DNA from: Flavobacterium chungbukense
Lineage (GTDB): Bacteria > Bacteroidota > Bacteroidia > Flavobacteriales > Flavobacteriaceae
Direction of reading: 5' to 3'
Assembly (NCBI RefSeq): GCF_020805785.1
Contig: NZ_JAJGZV010000007.1
Coordinates: 124,001-188,000 of the forward strand
DNA length: 64,000 nucleotides
Each line of letters opens with the position of its first letter. Positions within the stretch are counted from its first letter, which is position 1. Both the position numbers and the translations under genes were made by a program. A model generated the notes under the pieces. That model was not told where the DNA came from. It was given only the letters and a program-made list of their open reading frames with translations, and did no database searches. Below, one piece after another: positions 17,701-26,109 of the stretch.

Positions 17701-17720
17701 GAGTACAACTAACATTCTAA
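14703..17720 (+). CDS. SusC/RagA-like TonB-dependent outer-membrane receptor
   Basis: 1005 residues. An N-terminal signal segment (to about residue 31) precedes a carboxypeptidase-regulatory-like domain (IKGTVTDGSGPLPGVTISVK onward). The TonB plug follows, with VMQGRMAGVSV, IKIRGQNSL, YIIDGVPF and the conserved ADATAIYGSRGANGVVLITT. The rest is a beta-barrel ending in VISAGVQLTF. It imports a large ligand through the outer membrane using TonB energy, with the SusD partner 9 bp downstream. The S9 peptidase in the same operon suggests peptides as ligand, which is inference. Confidence 0.95.
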   Translation: MNYFSFYKDGKALYCLFLLGFSLSFSSLYARNTLRSNPNHYQQHIKGTVTDGSGPLPGVTISVKNKSGVVAVTDYSGQYVLNAAATDTLQVSFIGFKTALVPVNGRTKIDIVLKYDTTTLQEVRVNAGYYSVKESERTGSIARITSKDIEAQPVANVLAVMQGRMAGVSVTQSTGVPGGGFDIKIRGQNSLRSDANSPLYIIDGVPFSSEAVGSYLTNTAFPSPISPLSSINPDTIESIEVLKDADATAIYGSRGANGVVLITTKKGRTGKTEFNITASTGFGKVTRFLKLMNTQDYLTMRKQAFTNDGVAYNSWDYDVNGTWDQNRYTDWQKELLGGTAMINNLQGTVSGGSSNTQFLFGGNYYSESTVFPGSFLYKKGGVQANVNHKSEDQKFRINFSAVYNSQNNDQPSYDFTYDARSLPPNAPALYDASGNLNWENNTFDNPLRNLNTKMEAVTNDLTASVLLSYEIFRNLNIKSSFGFTDFSSGERRVIPSTTINPAYNPTSANSSIFVNDTDRRSWIIEPQLNWSTDTGLGKIELLLGSTFQSQTTERFQQSGTGFSSNSLIYNLAAAKTVRMLLDDEALYKYQAFFARFNYNWEQRYIVNLTARRDGSSRFGPGKQFANFGAIGAAWLFSNEHFLKDNLWLSFGKLRASYGTTGNDQIGDYQFLDTYTTSGVLYNGVVGLRPSRLFNEDFGWETNKKFETALEIGFLQDKIFLTAAWYQNRSSNQLVGLSIPGTTGFTALQANLDATVENSGYEFTLRTTNFKTKDFSWITSLNYTASRNRLISFPGLESSSYSQMYRIGKPLNIALLYQLNGVNPQTGLYEFEDIDNDGAISFPEDRQKTADLNPQYYGGLQNQFVYKRFSLDFLFQFVKQKNRTYPMGPAGMMSNQQQRINDSWINSGDITQYQLYTTGLNNDALTGDYHYTDSNASIVDASFIRLKNISMMYDLPVNLKESRIRLILQGQNLLTFTKYPDGDPEFTAYGFLPPLRVISAGVQLTF

Positions 17721-17729
17721 ATAAAAATT

Positions 17730-19115
17730 ATGAAAACAATATTCAACAAACGTGTTCATCTTATAGCATTATTTTTAAGTTATTTTGTTTTTAGCTGTGA
17801 ATCCTTCGTTGAGGTGGAACAGCCTAAATCACAATTGCAGAGTAATGCTGTTTTCGAAGATTACAATACCGCGACAGCAGCGCTTACAGATATTTATTCC
17901 AATATCAGGGATAAGGGCATAGTGACCGGATCAGCTTTTGGAATTTCAAATACTGCGGGATGTTATGCAGATGAGATTACAAGCACACAGAGTCCAAGTA
18001 ACAGCAGCCTCCCCTTTTATAACAACACCCTACTCCCATCCAACACCACTATTGCTTCACAGTGGAATGGTGCATATAACCAAATCTATTCAGCGAATGC
18101 CGTTATTGAAGGATGCGAGAAAAGCACAAAACTTACCGACGACCAGAAACGTCAGCTTAAGGGAGAATCCTATTTTATTCGTGCACTGCTTCACTTCTAT
18201 CTGGTAAATTTATTTGGCGATGTACCATATGTTATCACAACGGATTATAAAGTAAATAGGATGATATCCAGAACTCCAGAAGAACAGGTGTATAAGAATA
18301 TCACAACTGATCTTGAAAATGCTATAAATCTTCTTTCGCTTGAACAGCTTGCTTCCCAAAAAGTGAGGCCAAATAAAACTGCAGCGCAAGCACTTCTGGC
18401 AAGAGTTTATCTTTATAGAAAACTTTATCCTGAAGCCTCTAATACAGCCTCAGCTGTTTTAAATCAAGTAGGAACTTACAATCTGGAAAATATCGATAAT
18501 GTTTTTCTAATAGGCTCTAAAGAAACAATTTGGCAGCTTCAATCAGGAACTGCTGGTCTAAATACTTTACAGGCTTCTTTTTTTACTTTTTCAACTCCTC
18601 CTCCCCCATTGGTCTCCCTAAACAATGATCTAGTAAATTCCTTTCGGACCGGTGATCTTCGCAGAACCAGTTGGATAAAAACCGTTTCCAACAATGCTGG
18701 AACATGGTATCATGCTTATAAATACAAGGAGAAAAATGCAACACCAGCTTCAAAAGAGTATTCGGTGGTTCTCCGTCTAGCCGAACAGTATCTTATACGA
18801 GCTGAGGCACGAGCCATGCAGGGGGATTTAATCGGCGCTAAAGAAGATCTTAATCTTATACGCAGACGTGCAGGCCTTTCAGATACCCAAGCTTTATCTA
18901 AAGAGGAAATTTCAACGGCAGTTCTTCAGGAAAGAAGATGGGAGTTTTTTACCGAATACGGACATCGTTTCTTTGACTTAAAACGCCTTGAAAAATTAGA
19001 TAACATCCTTGGTCCAGTAAAACTGGGATGGAATAAAGAAGACAGGCTTTTCCCTATTCCGCAGGCCGAATTAAGCGCTAATCCTAATTTAGGAAATCAA
19101 AATCCGGGATACTAA
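17730..19115 (+). CDS. SusD/RagB-family ligand-binding lipoprotein
   Basis: 461 residues. The lipoprotein signal ends FVFSC with Cys23 as lipidation site, followed by ESFVEVEQPKSQL, a typical SusD start. Further SusD signatures include LKGESYFIRALLHFYLVNLFGDVPYV, the helical TPR-like part, and the C-terminal QERRWEFFTEYGHRFFDLKR. It caps the SusC barrel on the cell surface and binds the substrate. The gene is 9 bp after susC and 13 bp before the peptidase gene, so one operon is likely. Confidence 0.95.
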   Translation: MKTIFNKRVHLIALFLSYFVFSCESFVEVEQPKSQLQSNAVFEDYNTATAALTDIYSNIRDKGIVTGSAFGISNTAGCYADEITSTQSPSNSSLPFYNNTLLPSNTTIASQWNGAYNQIYSANAVIEGCEKSTKLTDDQKRQLKGESYFIRALLHFYLVNLFGDVPYVITTDYKVNRMISRTPEEQVYKNITTDLENAINLLSLEQLASQKVRPNKTAAQALLARVYLYRKLYPEASNTASAVLNQVGTYNLENIDNVFLIGSKETIWQLQSGTAGLNTLQASFFTFSTPPPPLVSLNNDLVNSFRTGDLRRTSWIKTVSNNAGTWYHAYKYKEKNATPASKEYSVVLRLAEQYLIRAEARAMQGDLIGAKEDLNLIRRRAGLSDTQALSKEEISTAVLQERRWEFFTEYGHRFFDLKRLEKLDNILGPVKLGWNKEDRLFPIPQAELSANPNLGNQNPGY

Positions 19116-19128
19116 AATTTAATTTGCC

Positions 19129-21780
19129 ATGCCATTAAAAATTATAATGCCAGCTTCCACTTATTTTTTATTAAAAAGCAGAATCCTGCTTTCATTTTTT
19201 ATTTTGCCATTAGTAGCCTGTCCCTTATGGGGGCAGGATTGGCAGAAAAAATATTTAAGTGCCGAAGATTATCATCTTTGGAGTACAATGGAACTCCATA
19301 AGCCATCTTCTGATGGCATGTGGATCAGCTACTCTCTTATTTATCAAAACGATTTAGACACCCTTTTTGTCCGAAATTCTTTAAATGGAAAAACCTTCAG
19401 CTTCGCTAAAGGAAAAGAAGGTTCCTTTCTTAAAAAAAAATCATATGTCAGTCTTGCTGATAACAAATTATTTCTGTTATCACTTGATACTGGAAATACC
19501 GTCACCATTGATAATGTTACTGAATATGCAGTAAGCTCGCCAACAGAAAAGTTGATTATACTTCAAAAGACCGCTAACGGAGAAAACATTCTGCTAATAA
19601 AAAATTTCACAGGTCAAACAATTAAAGAAATTTTAAGGGTAGCGCAATTTTCTCTAAGTCCTAAAGGCGGATATCTGCTCTATCGTATAGACACTGAAGC
19701 AAACGACTCACTGATACTGCTGAATCTAAGGAATTCTTCAAATGGAATTGCTATGTTGGAAGAGGAAAAGATTTCCAATTTTCAGCCTGCATGGCAAAAA
19801 GAAGACCACACAGTTTCATTTGTTGCAGGGATAAATGATAGAGCTGAAAAGACACTATATTATTTCAATGTAGAGGAAAAAGAATTGAAAAAGTTTGACC
19901 CATCTTCGGTATCAGGATTTCCAGAAAACACAATGATTACTTCTGATATTTTTCGAAAACTAATGGTTTCCGATGATTCCCAAAGAGTATTTTTCGCACT
20001 GAAGAAAAAGAAAATTACAGCAGGAAAAAACAAAACAACAGATGTAGAAATTTGGAATGCAAATGACAAATGGATCTATCCCCAGCAACTTAAAGAAGGC
20101 CAAGCTGAGAATGCAGTAAATTTAAGTATTTGGCTGCCGCTTGAAAATCGTTTCAGCGTTCTGACTTCCGAAGAATATCCAAAAATAATGCTTGCCGGAA
20201 AACAGGAATATGCGATTCTTTCAAACCCTAAGGATTATGAACCGCAGTTTGACAGCGAAGGTCCGAGAAATTTCTATATTTCGAATCTTAAAACATTTGA
20301 GAAGAAGATTTTTCTTGAAAAGCAGAGTTCCGACAACTCGCTTTTAATACCATCTCCATCTGGCAGATATGTCGCCTATTTCAGGGATGATAATTGGTGG
20401 GTTTATGATATTAAAAGTAAGACTCATCGAAATCTTACAGTGAAATCTGGTCGAAAGTTCACAGCGGTCCAACGCATTCTGACCCCTGAAATACCATGTG
20501 GAATTGCAGGATGGACTAAAGATGATCAGGAAATAATAATCTACGACGAATATGATCTGTGGGCTTTTACTACTGATGGTAATAATAACAGATTATTGAC
20601 TAATGGCCATCAATCAAAAACGGTCTTTCGTCGGGCAAAAATTTCTTCAAAAAAGGGAGTAGATTATCTTTACGATGGACTTAATACAGAAATTTTAGAC
20701 CTTTCAAAAAGCAATTATCTTACTGCCACCTCTAATGATGGCAAATCAGGATTTTATAAACTGGATCCTGGAAAACCGCCCTTTAAATTAGTTTTTAAAG
20801 ATGGTTATACGGACCAATTCCAATCTTCATCTATTGATGATACATTCTTTTATACAGAACAAAAATTTGACCTTCCTCCACGACTGCTTGTTTATAATAA
20901 GAAGCAAATCAAAACTGTTTTCCAAAGCAATCCGCAGCATGAAAAATATTATTGGGGGTATTCTGAATTAATTGAATTTTCTAATTCAAAAAAGGAATTA
21001 CTTAAGGGAGTTTTAATATATCCTGCACACTATGATCCAGCAAAAAAATATCCCATGATTGTCTATATTTACGAAAAACAGTCCGATAAACTTCATTATT
21101 ATCGAAATCCATCGTTGCTTAATGAAAATGGCTTTAATGTATCAGTTTATTCCTCGGAGGGATATTTTGTACTATTGCCTGATATTACACTTGAGAAAGC
21201 TCAGCCCGGAATTTCAGCACTTGACTGCGTTTCTGCAGCCGTTGCAAAAATAATTTCAATGGATATCGTAAAAAAAGATAACATTGGAATTGCTGGACAT
21301 TCTTTCGGAGGATATGAATCCTCTTTTATAATTACACAATCGCATTTATTTTCGGCTGCTGTTGCAAGTGGATCAATTACCGATTTAAACAGTTTTTATT
21401 ACACCGTTGGAAAACAATCAGGCAAACCAGACATGTGGCGTTTTAAAACGGAACAATGGATGATGGGAAAAGCGCCGTTTGAAATTCCTGATGCCTATGA
21501 CCAAAATTCTCCAATCAGATTTGCTGATAAAATCCAGACTCCTGTACTTCTATGGACCGGAAGAGAAGATCAGATTGTGGATCCTAAACAGAGCATCGAA
21601 TTTTATCTGGCACTACGAAGAGCTTCAAAAAAAAGTATCATGCTGCTTTATCCTAAAGAAAATCATTTAATAACTGATGCAGGGAATCAAAAGGATGTTG
21701 CAGTTAGAATGCTGCAGTGGTTCAATTATTTCTTAAAAGATCATAAGTCAATTGATTGGATCACGCAAGGGCTGCAATAA
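19129..21780 (+). CDS. S9-family (prolyl-oligopeptidase-like) exported peptidase
   Basis: 883 residues. A signal peptide ends near CPLWGQ (about residue 36). The middle is a long beta-propeller-like region, and the C-terminal alpha/beta-hydrolase has the triad Ser725 (GHSFGG), Asp814 (GREDQIV) and His846 (KENHLI). Prolyl-oligopeptidase-type enzymes cleave short peptides, and the size is typical of periplasmic S9 enzymes in Bacteroidota. It is third in the susC-susD operon, so imported peptides are the probable substrate. A terminator follows directly. Confidence 0.9.
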   Translation: MPLKIIMPASTYFLLKSRILLSFFILPLVACPLWGQDWQKKYLSAEDYHLWSTMELHKPSSDGMWISYSLIYQNDLDTLFVRNSLNGKTFSFAKGKEGSFLKKKSYVSLADNKLFLLSLDTGNTVTIDNVTEYAVSSPTEKLIILQKTANGENILLIKNFTGQTIKEILRVAQFSLSPKGGYLLYRIDTEANDSLILLNLRNSSNGIAMLEEEKISNFQPAWQKEDHTVSFVAGINDRAEKTLYYFNVEEKELKKFDPSSVSGFPENTMITSDIFRKLMVSDDSQRVFFALKKKKITAGKNKTTDVEIWNANDKWIYPQQLKEGQAENAVNLSIWLPLENRFSVLTSEEYPKIMLAGKQEYAILSNPKDYEPQFDSEGPRNFYISNLKTFEKKIFLEKQSSDNSLLIPSPSGRYVAYFRDDNWWVYDIKSKTHRNLTVKSGRKFTAVQRILTPEIPCGIAGWTKDDQEIIIYDEYDLWAFTTDGNNNRLLTNGHQSKTVFRRAKISSKKGVDYLYDGLNTEILDLSKSNYLTATSNDGKSGFYKLDPGKPPFKLVFKDGYTDQFQSSSIDDTFFYTEQKFDLPPRLLVYNKKQIKTVFQSNPQHEKYYWGYSELIEFSNSKKELLKGVLIYPAHYDPAKKYPMIVYIYEKQSDKLHYYRNPSLLNENGFNVSVYSSEGYFVLLPDITLEKAQPGISALDCVSAAVAKIISMDIVKKDNIGIAGHSFGGYESSFIITQSHLFSAAVASGSITDLNSFYYTVGKQSGKPDMWRFKTEQWMMGKAPFEIPDAYDQNSPIRFADKIQTPVLLWTGREDQIVDPKQSIEFYLALRRASKKSIMLLYPKENHLITDAGNQKDVAVRMLQWFNYFLKDHKSIDWITQGLQ

Positions 21781-21783
21781 AAA

Positions 21784-21811
21784 CAGTGCAGCTTTTTGAA
21801 AAACTGCACTG
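21784..21811. terminator. Bidirectional terminator between convergent genes
   Basis: CAGTGCAG (21784-21791) pairs with CTGCACTG (21804-21811), and TTTTT/AAAA extends the stem. It lies between the convergent S9 peptidase and DUF6520-like genes and can serve both. Confidence 0.75.
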
Positions 21812-21838
21812 CTCCTCTCTTAAATTGAGAATCCTTTA

Positions 21839-22111
21839 TTAAGGACGATAAAGCGGCTGAATACAATTATTGTCGCTGTCCTTGTCATAGGCAATAGCTC
21901 CAGTTGTTCCGTTTACACGGCACAAAAAAGCACTAGGTGTATCATTACACTGTACCTGAACATCCGTACAATCGTTATTGCTGTCAGCAAGATAACCAAT
22001 CTTTGGTGCTGCAGTAGAAACTTCCTGCATTGATACAGTAAAAAATGCACCTGCAATCGCTAAAACAACTGCCCCAGCTCGGGCAGTTTTGTTTAAAAGT
22101 ATCGCTTTCAT
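21839..22111 (-). CDS. DUF6520-like small exported protein with four Cys
   Basis: 90 residues. The start is basic, followed by a hydrophobic segment (about 11-27) that looks like a signal peptide. The mature part is short and polar, with four Cys (48, 55, 64, 83) that could form two disulfides. This resembles DUF6520/NVEALA-type small proteins, common in Bacteroidota and of unknown function. It lies 110 bp downstream of the MauE-type membrane gene and converges on the SusCD-peptidase operon. A secreted peptide or surface component is possible, but function is unknown. Confidence 0.7.
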   Translation of the reverse strand: MKAILLNKTARAGAVVLAIAGAFFTVSMQEVSTAAPKIGYLADSNNDCTDVQVQCNDTPSAFLCRVNGTTGAIAYDKDSDNNCIQPLYRP

Positions 22112-22175
22112 AATTTAAAATTTAATTTGTATTTGTGATCTACTCTATTCTACAGGTTTTCGATCTCACTCCTGC

Positions 22176-22189
22176 TACCAGCGCTGGTA
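22176..22189. promoter_or_regulatory. 14-bp perfect palindrome between MauE-like and DUF6520-like genes
   Basis: TACCAGCGCTGGTA reads the same on both strands and lies in the 110-bp gap. It could be an operator, or a hairpin that tunes the ratio of the two transcripts. Confidence 0.35.
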
Positions 22190-22221
22190 AATTTTTAAAC
22201 TTGGAATATTTTGACTTTCAT

Positions 22222-23715
22222 TTAAAGCTGTTTTTTCAGCATCGGCTGGAGCTCATAAACAACCAGATCTGTTCCGATTAACGCATAGAAATAATTTGAA
22301 GAAACGTACATGGCATTCAGCTTATCAGCTTTCGTTTTATATATTGGGAAACTCATGAGATAGGCTTTTCTCTTCAGATCGTAAACATCTATAATGAAAG
22401 ATTTTTTCCATAGTACATCATTCTCGTATTTTCCCTTGACCTGGGAATGGACAAAAAGAAGTTTTCCTATTACTGATGCATGTGCATTCACCGCTTCAAC
22501 AGGTGAAGATATCTCCCTGACAGTTCCATTTTTTGAATAAGCGACCTTAAAATCAGCTTTCGAAATTGTGTCGATGGTATGGCTGCGATATTCCAGTTTT
22601 CCTGTTTCGTCAGCGGTAAAATATTCATTCCTATAATAGTACACATAGACAGATCTTTTCAATTTAATGCTGTAAAGTAAAGTCCCGTCAGTATCAAAAA
22701 CACCATCAATCTGTTTCTGTAGCAGATCTCCGCAGTACTTCGCCCTCTTGTTATCAGAAAGGGTATAAACTCCAAGTATATTATCCAAAGTTTTGGGATC
22801 GTTGGATCTGAAAAATATTTTGTCTTTAGACATTGGAACATACAATGTAAAGAATGGCATATCTTTATATTCAAAATTTATTACCCATTCATTTGTGTTT
22901 CCGCTGAACAGCCTTCCAACCGAACCATCTGATAAATAAAATACCGAATCTTGTAGAAAAATTTTAACTGTTCGAAAAGGTATGTTCTTAGTATTAAAAG
23001 TGACTTTTATCTTTTGCGAGGATTTCAGTTCCGCATCAAACTGAGTCACATCCAAAGGAGTACTGTAATTCCCCAGATATAATTTATTGTTTAGATCACC
23101 TGCAAAATAATACGAATTGTATTTTAAGTCTTGCGCATTTTTAAATACTGCTGGGTGATTTGGATATCTTCTTATAAATGGATTATCATAATGCATGACT
23201 TGCTCGGACAACAGAAACAAAATAATAACTGCTGTGATGCTTGCTAGTACCGGAAATAAAATTTTAGAAATTGTTTTCCTGCTTTTCTTATATGATTTAT
23301 GTTCCAAAATAATTATTGAGGCAAGTGCAAGAACTATAAAAATAATATTAAAAATCAAATGTGCATTCCAACTCATTTTTTCTAAAATTCCTCCACACGA
23401 ACATGGTACAAATGAGCTATAGTGGAGAATTATAAAAATATATGCGCTAAACATAATCATAAGATTAAATGCTAGATAAAGGCCTGCTTTTATAGATTTG
23501 GAAAACAATAGCAATACAGCAATGATAAGTTCAGCAAAAGGAATTAGTCTCGCAATCCAAAAAGCAAAAGCACTTAACAAAGGAGACTTGCCAAGCTGTA
23601 TTTCAAAGCTTTCAAATTCCATTAACTTGCTTGATGCTGCATAAATAAAAAGCAGCACGTAAAGTAAACGAGTTATTTCTACAACTAAAACATTTTTACT
23701 GCAATCTGATTTCAT
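22222..23715 (-). CDS. MauE/DoxX-like membrane protein fused to a beta-propeller-like domain
   Basis: 497 residues. The first 150 residues contain four hydrophobic helices of the MauE/DoxX redox-associated type, with a CSCGG motif after the third helix (near residue 104); in MauE the Cys pair is thought to support disulfide formation in the periplasm. The remaining 320 residues are rich in beta-strand patterns (YYFAGDLNNKLYLGNYST and similar units), resembling a propeller. The gene precedes the four-Cys DUF6520-like gene, so disulfide handling of that product is a reasonable hypothesis, not shown. Confidence 0.72.
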   Translation of the reverse strand: MKSDCSKNVLVVEITRLLYVLLFIYAASSKLMEFESFEIQLGKSPLLSAFAFWIARLIPFAELIIAVLLLFSKSIKAGLYLAFNLMIMFSAYIFIILHYSSFVPCSCGGILEKMSWNAHLIFNIIFIVLALASIIILEHKSYKKSRKTISKILFPVLASITAVIILFLLSEQVMHYDNPFIRRYPNHPAVFKNAQDLKYNSYYFAGDLNNKLYLGNYSTPLDVTQFDAELKSSQKIKVTFNTKNIPFRTVKIFLQDSVFYLSDGSVGRLFSGNTNEWVINFEYKDMPFFTLYVPMSKDKIFFRSNDPKTLDNILGVYTLSDNKRAKYCGDLLQKQIDGVFDTDGTLLYSIKLKRSVYVYYYRNEYFTADETGKLEYRSHTIDTISKADFKVAYSKNGTVREISSPVEAVNAHASVIGKLLFVHSQVKGKYENDVLWKKSFIIDVYDLKRKAYLMSFPIYKTKADKLNAMYVSSNYFYALIGTDLVVYELQPMLKKQL

Positions 23716-23850
23716 TATCCCTTTATTTTATCTGCCAACTAGATTGTTTTTCTACACAAAATCTTTTAACAAATTTAGAATGGTGCTTGATAAAAGCTGT
23801 TATCAAAATCAAGCCAAAGTTTTTCAAAATCAGGCAATTTTTCATACAAA

Positions 23851-23887
23851 AAATGCTTAACAGAAAGTCAATATCTGTTAAGCATTT
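23851..23887. terminator. 14-bp hairpin, terminator of the 99-residue gene
   Basis: AAATGCTTAACAGA (23851-23864) pairs perfectly with TCTGTTAAGCATTT (23874-23887) around 9 nt. The flanking A- and T-rich sequence suits an intrinsic terminator for minus-strand transcripts from 24206. Confidence 0.75.
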
Positions 23888-23906
23888 AAACTATTGTTCG
23901 TAGCTT

Positions 23907-24206
23907 TTAAAGTTTGGCAGTATCGCTAAGAACAGCCAGCTTTTCATTAAGTTCTACCAGTCCGGCTTTTAAAAGACATTCCTCCGAAATACTTTTAAGA
24001 TCTTGCTGGCTTTCAGAAGAAATACATTCCAGAAGCATTGAATCTTCCTTTTTTGAATTGAGCCCCAATGTAATCAAATGGCTCAAAAGCAGTACATTTT
24101 TTCGTGAAATTTTCAAATCAATCCTCACAGTTTCACTCATGCCAGGGATACTTAAAATTGTATCAAACACCTTAGCAACTTCATTTTTTGTAATCATAAT
24201 TTTCAC
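23907..24206 (-). CDS. Hypothetical protein next to the mobilization genes
   Basis: 99 residues, mostly helical, with no signal peptide or membrane segment. I recognise no domain. It lies divergent from the mobilization operon across the oriT-like repeats and ends just before a strong terminator, so it is probably an independently transcribed ICE gene. A role in relaxosome control is possible from position only. Confidence 0.55.
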   Translation of the reverse strand: MKIMITKNEVAKVFDTILSIPGMSETVRIDLKISRKNVLLLSHLITLGLNSKKEDSMLLECISSESQQDLKSISEECLLKAGLVELNEKLAVLSDTAKL

Positions 24207-24343
24207 GTTTTTAATTAATAATTATTGATCATAAAAGTAAAAAGCTTTAAAGAATTAAACCTAGTCAAAATTCAGTGTTGATTGTTCAAATAAAAGATCT
24301 TCTGTAATTTTAAAACTTAAAGATTGCCACGTTCCTGCAATCT

Positions 24344-24407
24344 GCAAGATGTCCGGTTGTATCACAACCGATATCTTGCTGCCTCTCTGCTCGGAACTCG
24401 CTGGCAG
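24344..24407. other. oriT candidate: nested inverted repeats upstream of mob genes
   Basis: GCAAGAT (24344-24350) pairs with ATCTTGC (24373-24379), and inside it CGGTTGT (24354-24360) pairs with ACAACCG (24364-24370) around ATC. A second stem, CTGCC (24379-24383) with GGCAG (24403-24407), follows. Inverted repeats just upstream of the relaxosome and relaxase genes are where transfer origins normally lie. The nick site cannot be read by eye. Confidence 0.5.
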
Positions 24408-24447
24408 TGAAAACTGGAAGATTTGTAATGTCGAATGAAAAGGAAAA

Positions 24448-24843
24448 ATGATGAAAGACGAGAAAAAAAACAGAACAAGATGGCTTCATCTCAGGCTTAG
24501 TGAGCAGGAATATAAGATCCTTCAGAAATATTTTGCAGACTCTCTCTGCCCAAAACTGAGTGATTTTGCAAGAAAAAATCTGCTGAGAAAACCTGTTGTT
24601 TTAAAATACAGAAACCAGTCTCTTGATGATATAATAGATGAATTAACAAGGCTCAGATCAGAGCTGAATCCCATTGGAAACAACTTTAATCAGGCAGTGA
24701 AAAAACTGCATTCTCTATCGCAGATCTCTGAATTAAAATTGTGGATTATGGGTTTTGAAACAGACAAAAAAATGCTGTTTAATTCTATTGAAGACATTAG
24801 AATGACTATTCGAATTCTTGCTGAAAAATGGTTGCAGTCATAA
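24448..24843 (+). CDS. Relaxosome accessory protein (MobA/MobC type)
   Basis: 131 residues. The start WLHLRLSEQEYKILQKYF resembles a ribbon-helix-helix DNA-binding unit, and the region ELTRLRSELNPIGNNFNQAVKKLH matches the MobC-type relaxosome motif (ELxxIGxNxNQ pattern). Such proteins bind oriT and help the relaxase nick. Its end overlaps the relaxase start by 16 bp. The gene name differs between Bacteroidetes and other systems, so no symbol is given. Confidence 0.85.
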   Translation: MMKDEKKNRTRWLHLRLSEQEYKILQKYFADSLCPKLSDFARKNLLRKPVVLKYRNQSLDDIIDELTRLRSELNPIGNNFNQAVKKLHSLSQISELKLWIMGFETDKKMLFNSIEDIRMTIRILAEKWLQS

Positions 24844-26093
24844 ACACGGGTTCGTCAGTCAGAAGTATTTTCAATTACAATGAAAATAAAATCGAAGGGG
24901 GAAAAGCTGAACTCATAGGAGAAGGAAATTATCCTGCAAATGCCTATGAACTTCACAAAGATTCAAGGCTAAAACTTCTTTTAAAACAGTTGGAATTAAA
25001 TGCAAATGTACAGCGAGGAAGCGTGCACATATCACTCAATTTTGATTCCTCTGAAAGCAATATTTCAAAGGAAAAGCTTATGGAGATTGCGCATTCCTAT
25101 ATGGAAAAAATCGGATTTGGATCACAGCCCTATCTGGTATATCAGCACCATGACGCAGGACATCCGCACATACATATTGTGTCTGTAAAAGTGAAGTCTG
25201 ACGGAAAGAGAATTGACATGCAAAACATAGGCAGGAACCAATCTGAAACAGCCCGCAAAGAAATTGAAAAGGCATTCAATCTGGTTCCTGCACAGGGCAG
25301 GCAAAAGGAAAAAACACTACATGTAAAACCTGCAAAAAGCAGTGTTGTAAAGTATGGTGCAGCTGAAACTAAAAAAGCAATTGCTGCAGTATTAAATGCA
25401 GTGATTCCTAATTATAAATATGCCACGGTTGGAGAATTAAATGCAGTGCTGAATCTTTATAACGTTGCAGCTGTACAGGGCAGCAAAGATTCAAGAATGT
25501 TTCTTCATAAAGGTCTGGCTTACCAGATTCTTAACGATAAAAAACAGCCTGCAGGCGTTCCCTTAAAAGCCAGCAGCTTTTACATTAAACCCACCCTTAA
25601 AAATCTCGAAATAAAATTTGCCGCAAACAAGGCAGGACGGAATCCCCACCTAAAGAGAGTAAAAAATGCGGTTGATCTCGCTTTTATGCAGAACAGGATA
25701 AAGACAGTTTCAGACCTTGACAGAATTCTGATTCAGGATGGAATCAAGACTGTTGAACGAAGAAACGAACAGGGAATTCTGTATGGCTTAACCTATATAG
25801 ACCATAAAGCAAAATGTGTTTTTAACGGAAGCATCTTAGGAAAGCCTTACGCCGCTTCCGGCATTGAAGAACGCTGTGGTCTTAAAAGCTTCAGCACTTA
25901 CAGTGCCACCGATAAAATACTAGATAACGATGAATTAAAAAATAAACAGCAACATTCCTCTTTTATTTCTGCTGGCGAGCTGCAGAAGATAATTGATTCT
26001 GTGCTCCAGCCCGAGTTTTCAACTGATTTTGTCCCCTCTCAGCTGAAAAGAAAAAAGAAACGAAAAAATGGAAAAGGACAATCAGATTACTAA
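24828..26093 (+). CDS. Relaxase (MobB-like, relaxase/mobilization nuclease family)
   Basis: 421 residues. The N-terminal domain carries the metal-binding His cluster HHDAGHPHIHIV (H107, H108, H112, H114, H116) and an upstream Tyr (FNYNENK, Tyr17) that may be the nucleophile. It would nick at oriT and lead the transferred strand. The C-terminal region is basic and ends in Lys/Arg. The start codon lies within the preceding mob gene, and the coupling-protein gene begins 16 bp downstream, so the three genes form one operon. Confidence 0.92.
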   Translation: MVAVINTGSSVRSIFNYNENKIEGGKAELIGEGNYPANAYELHKDSRLKLLLKQLELNANVQRGSVHISLNFDSSESNISKEKLMEIAHSYMEKIGFGSQPYLVYQHHDAGHPHIHIVSVKVKSDGKRIDMQNIGRNQSETARKEIEKAFNLVPAQGRQKEKTLHVKPAKSSVVKYGAAETKKAIAAVLNAVIPNYKYATVGELNAVLNLYNVAAVQGSKDSRMFLHKGLAYQILNDKKQPAGVPLKASSFYIKPTLKNLEIKFAANKAGRNPHLKRVKNAVDLAFMQNRIKTVSDLDRILIQDGIKTVERRNEQGILYGLTYIDHKAKCVFNGSILGKPYAASGIEERCGLKSFSTYSATDKILDNDELKNKQQHSSFISAGELQKIIDSVLQPEFSTDFVPSQLKRKKKRKNGKGQSDY

Positions 26094-26109
26094 CTAAAAA
26101 ACTTAGACT

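Noticed and set aside
24344..24407. Nested repeats as a terminator or riboswitch
   Set aside because: There is no T-run after the stem and no upstream gene in that direction, so an oriT reading was preferred.
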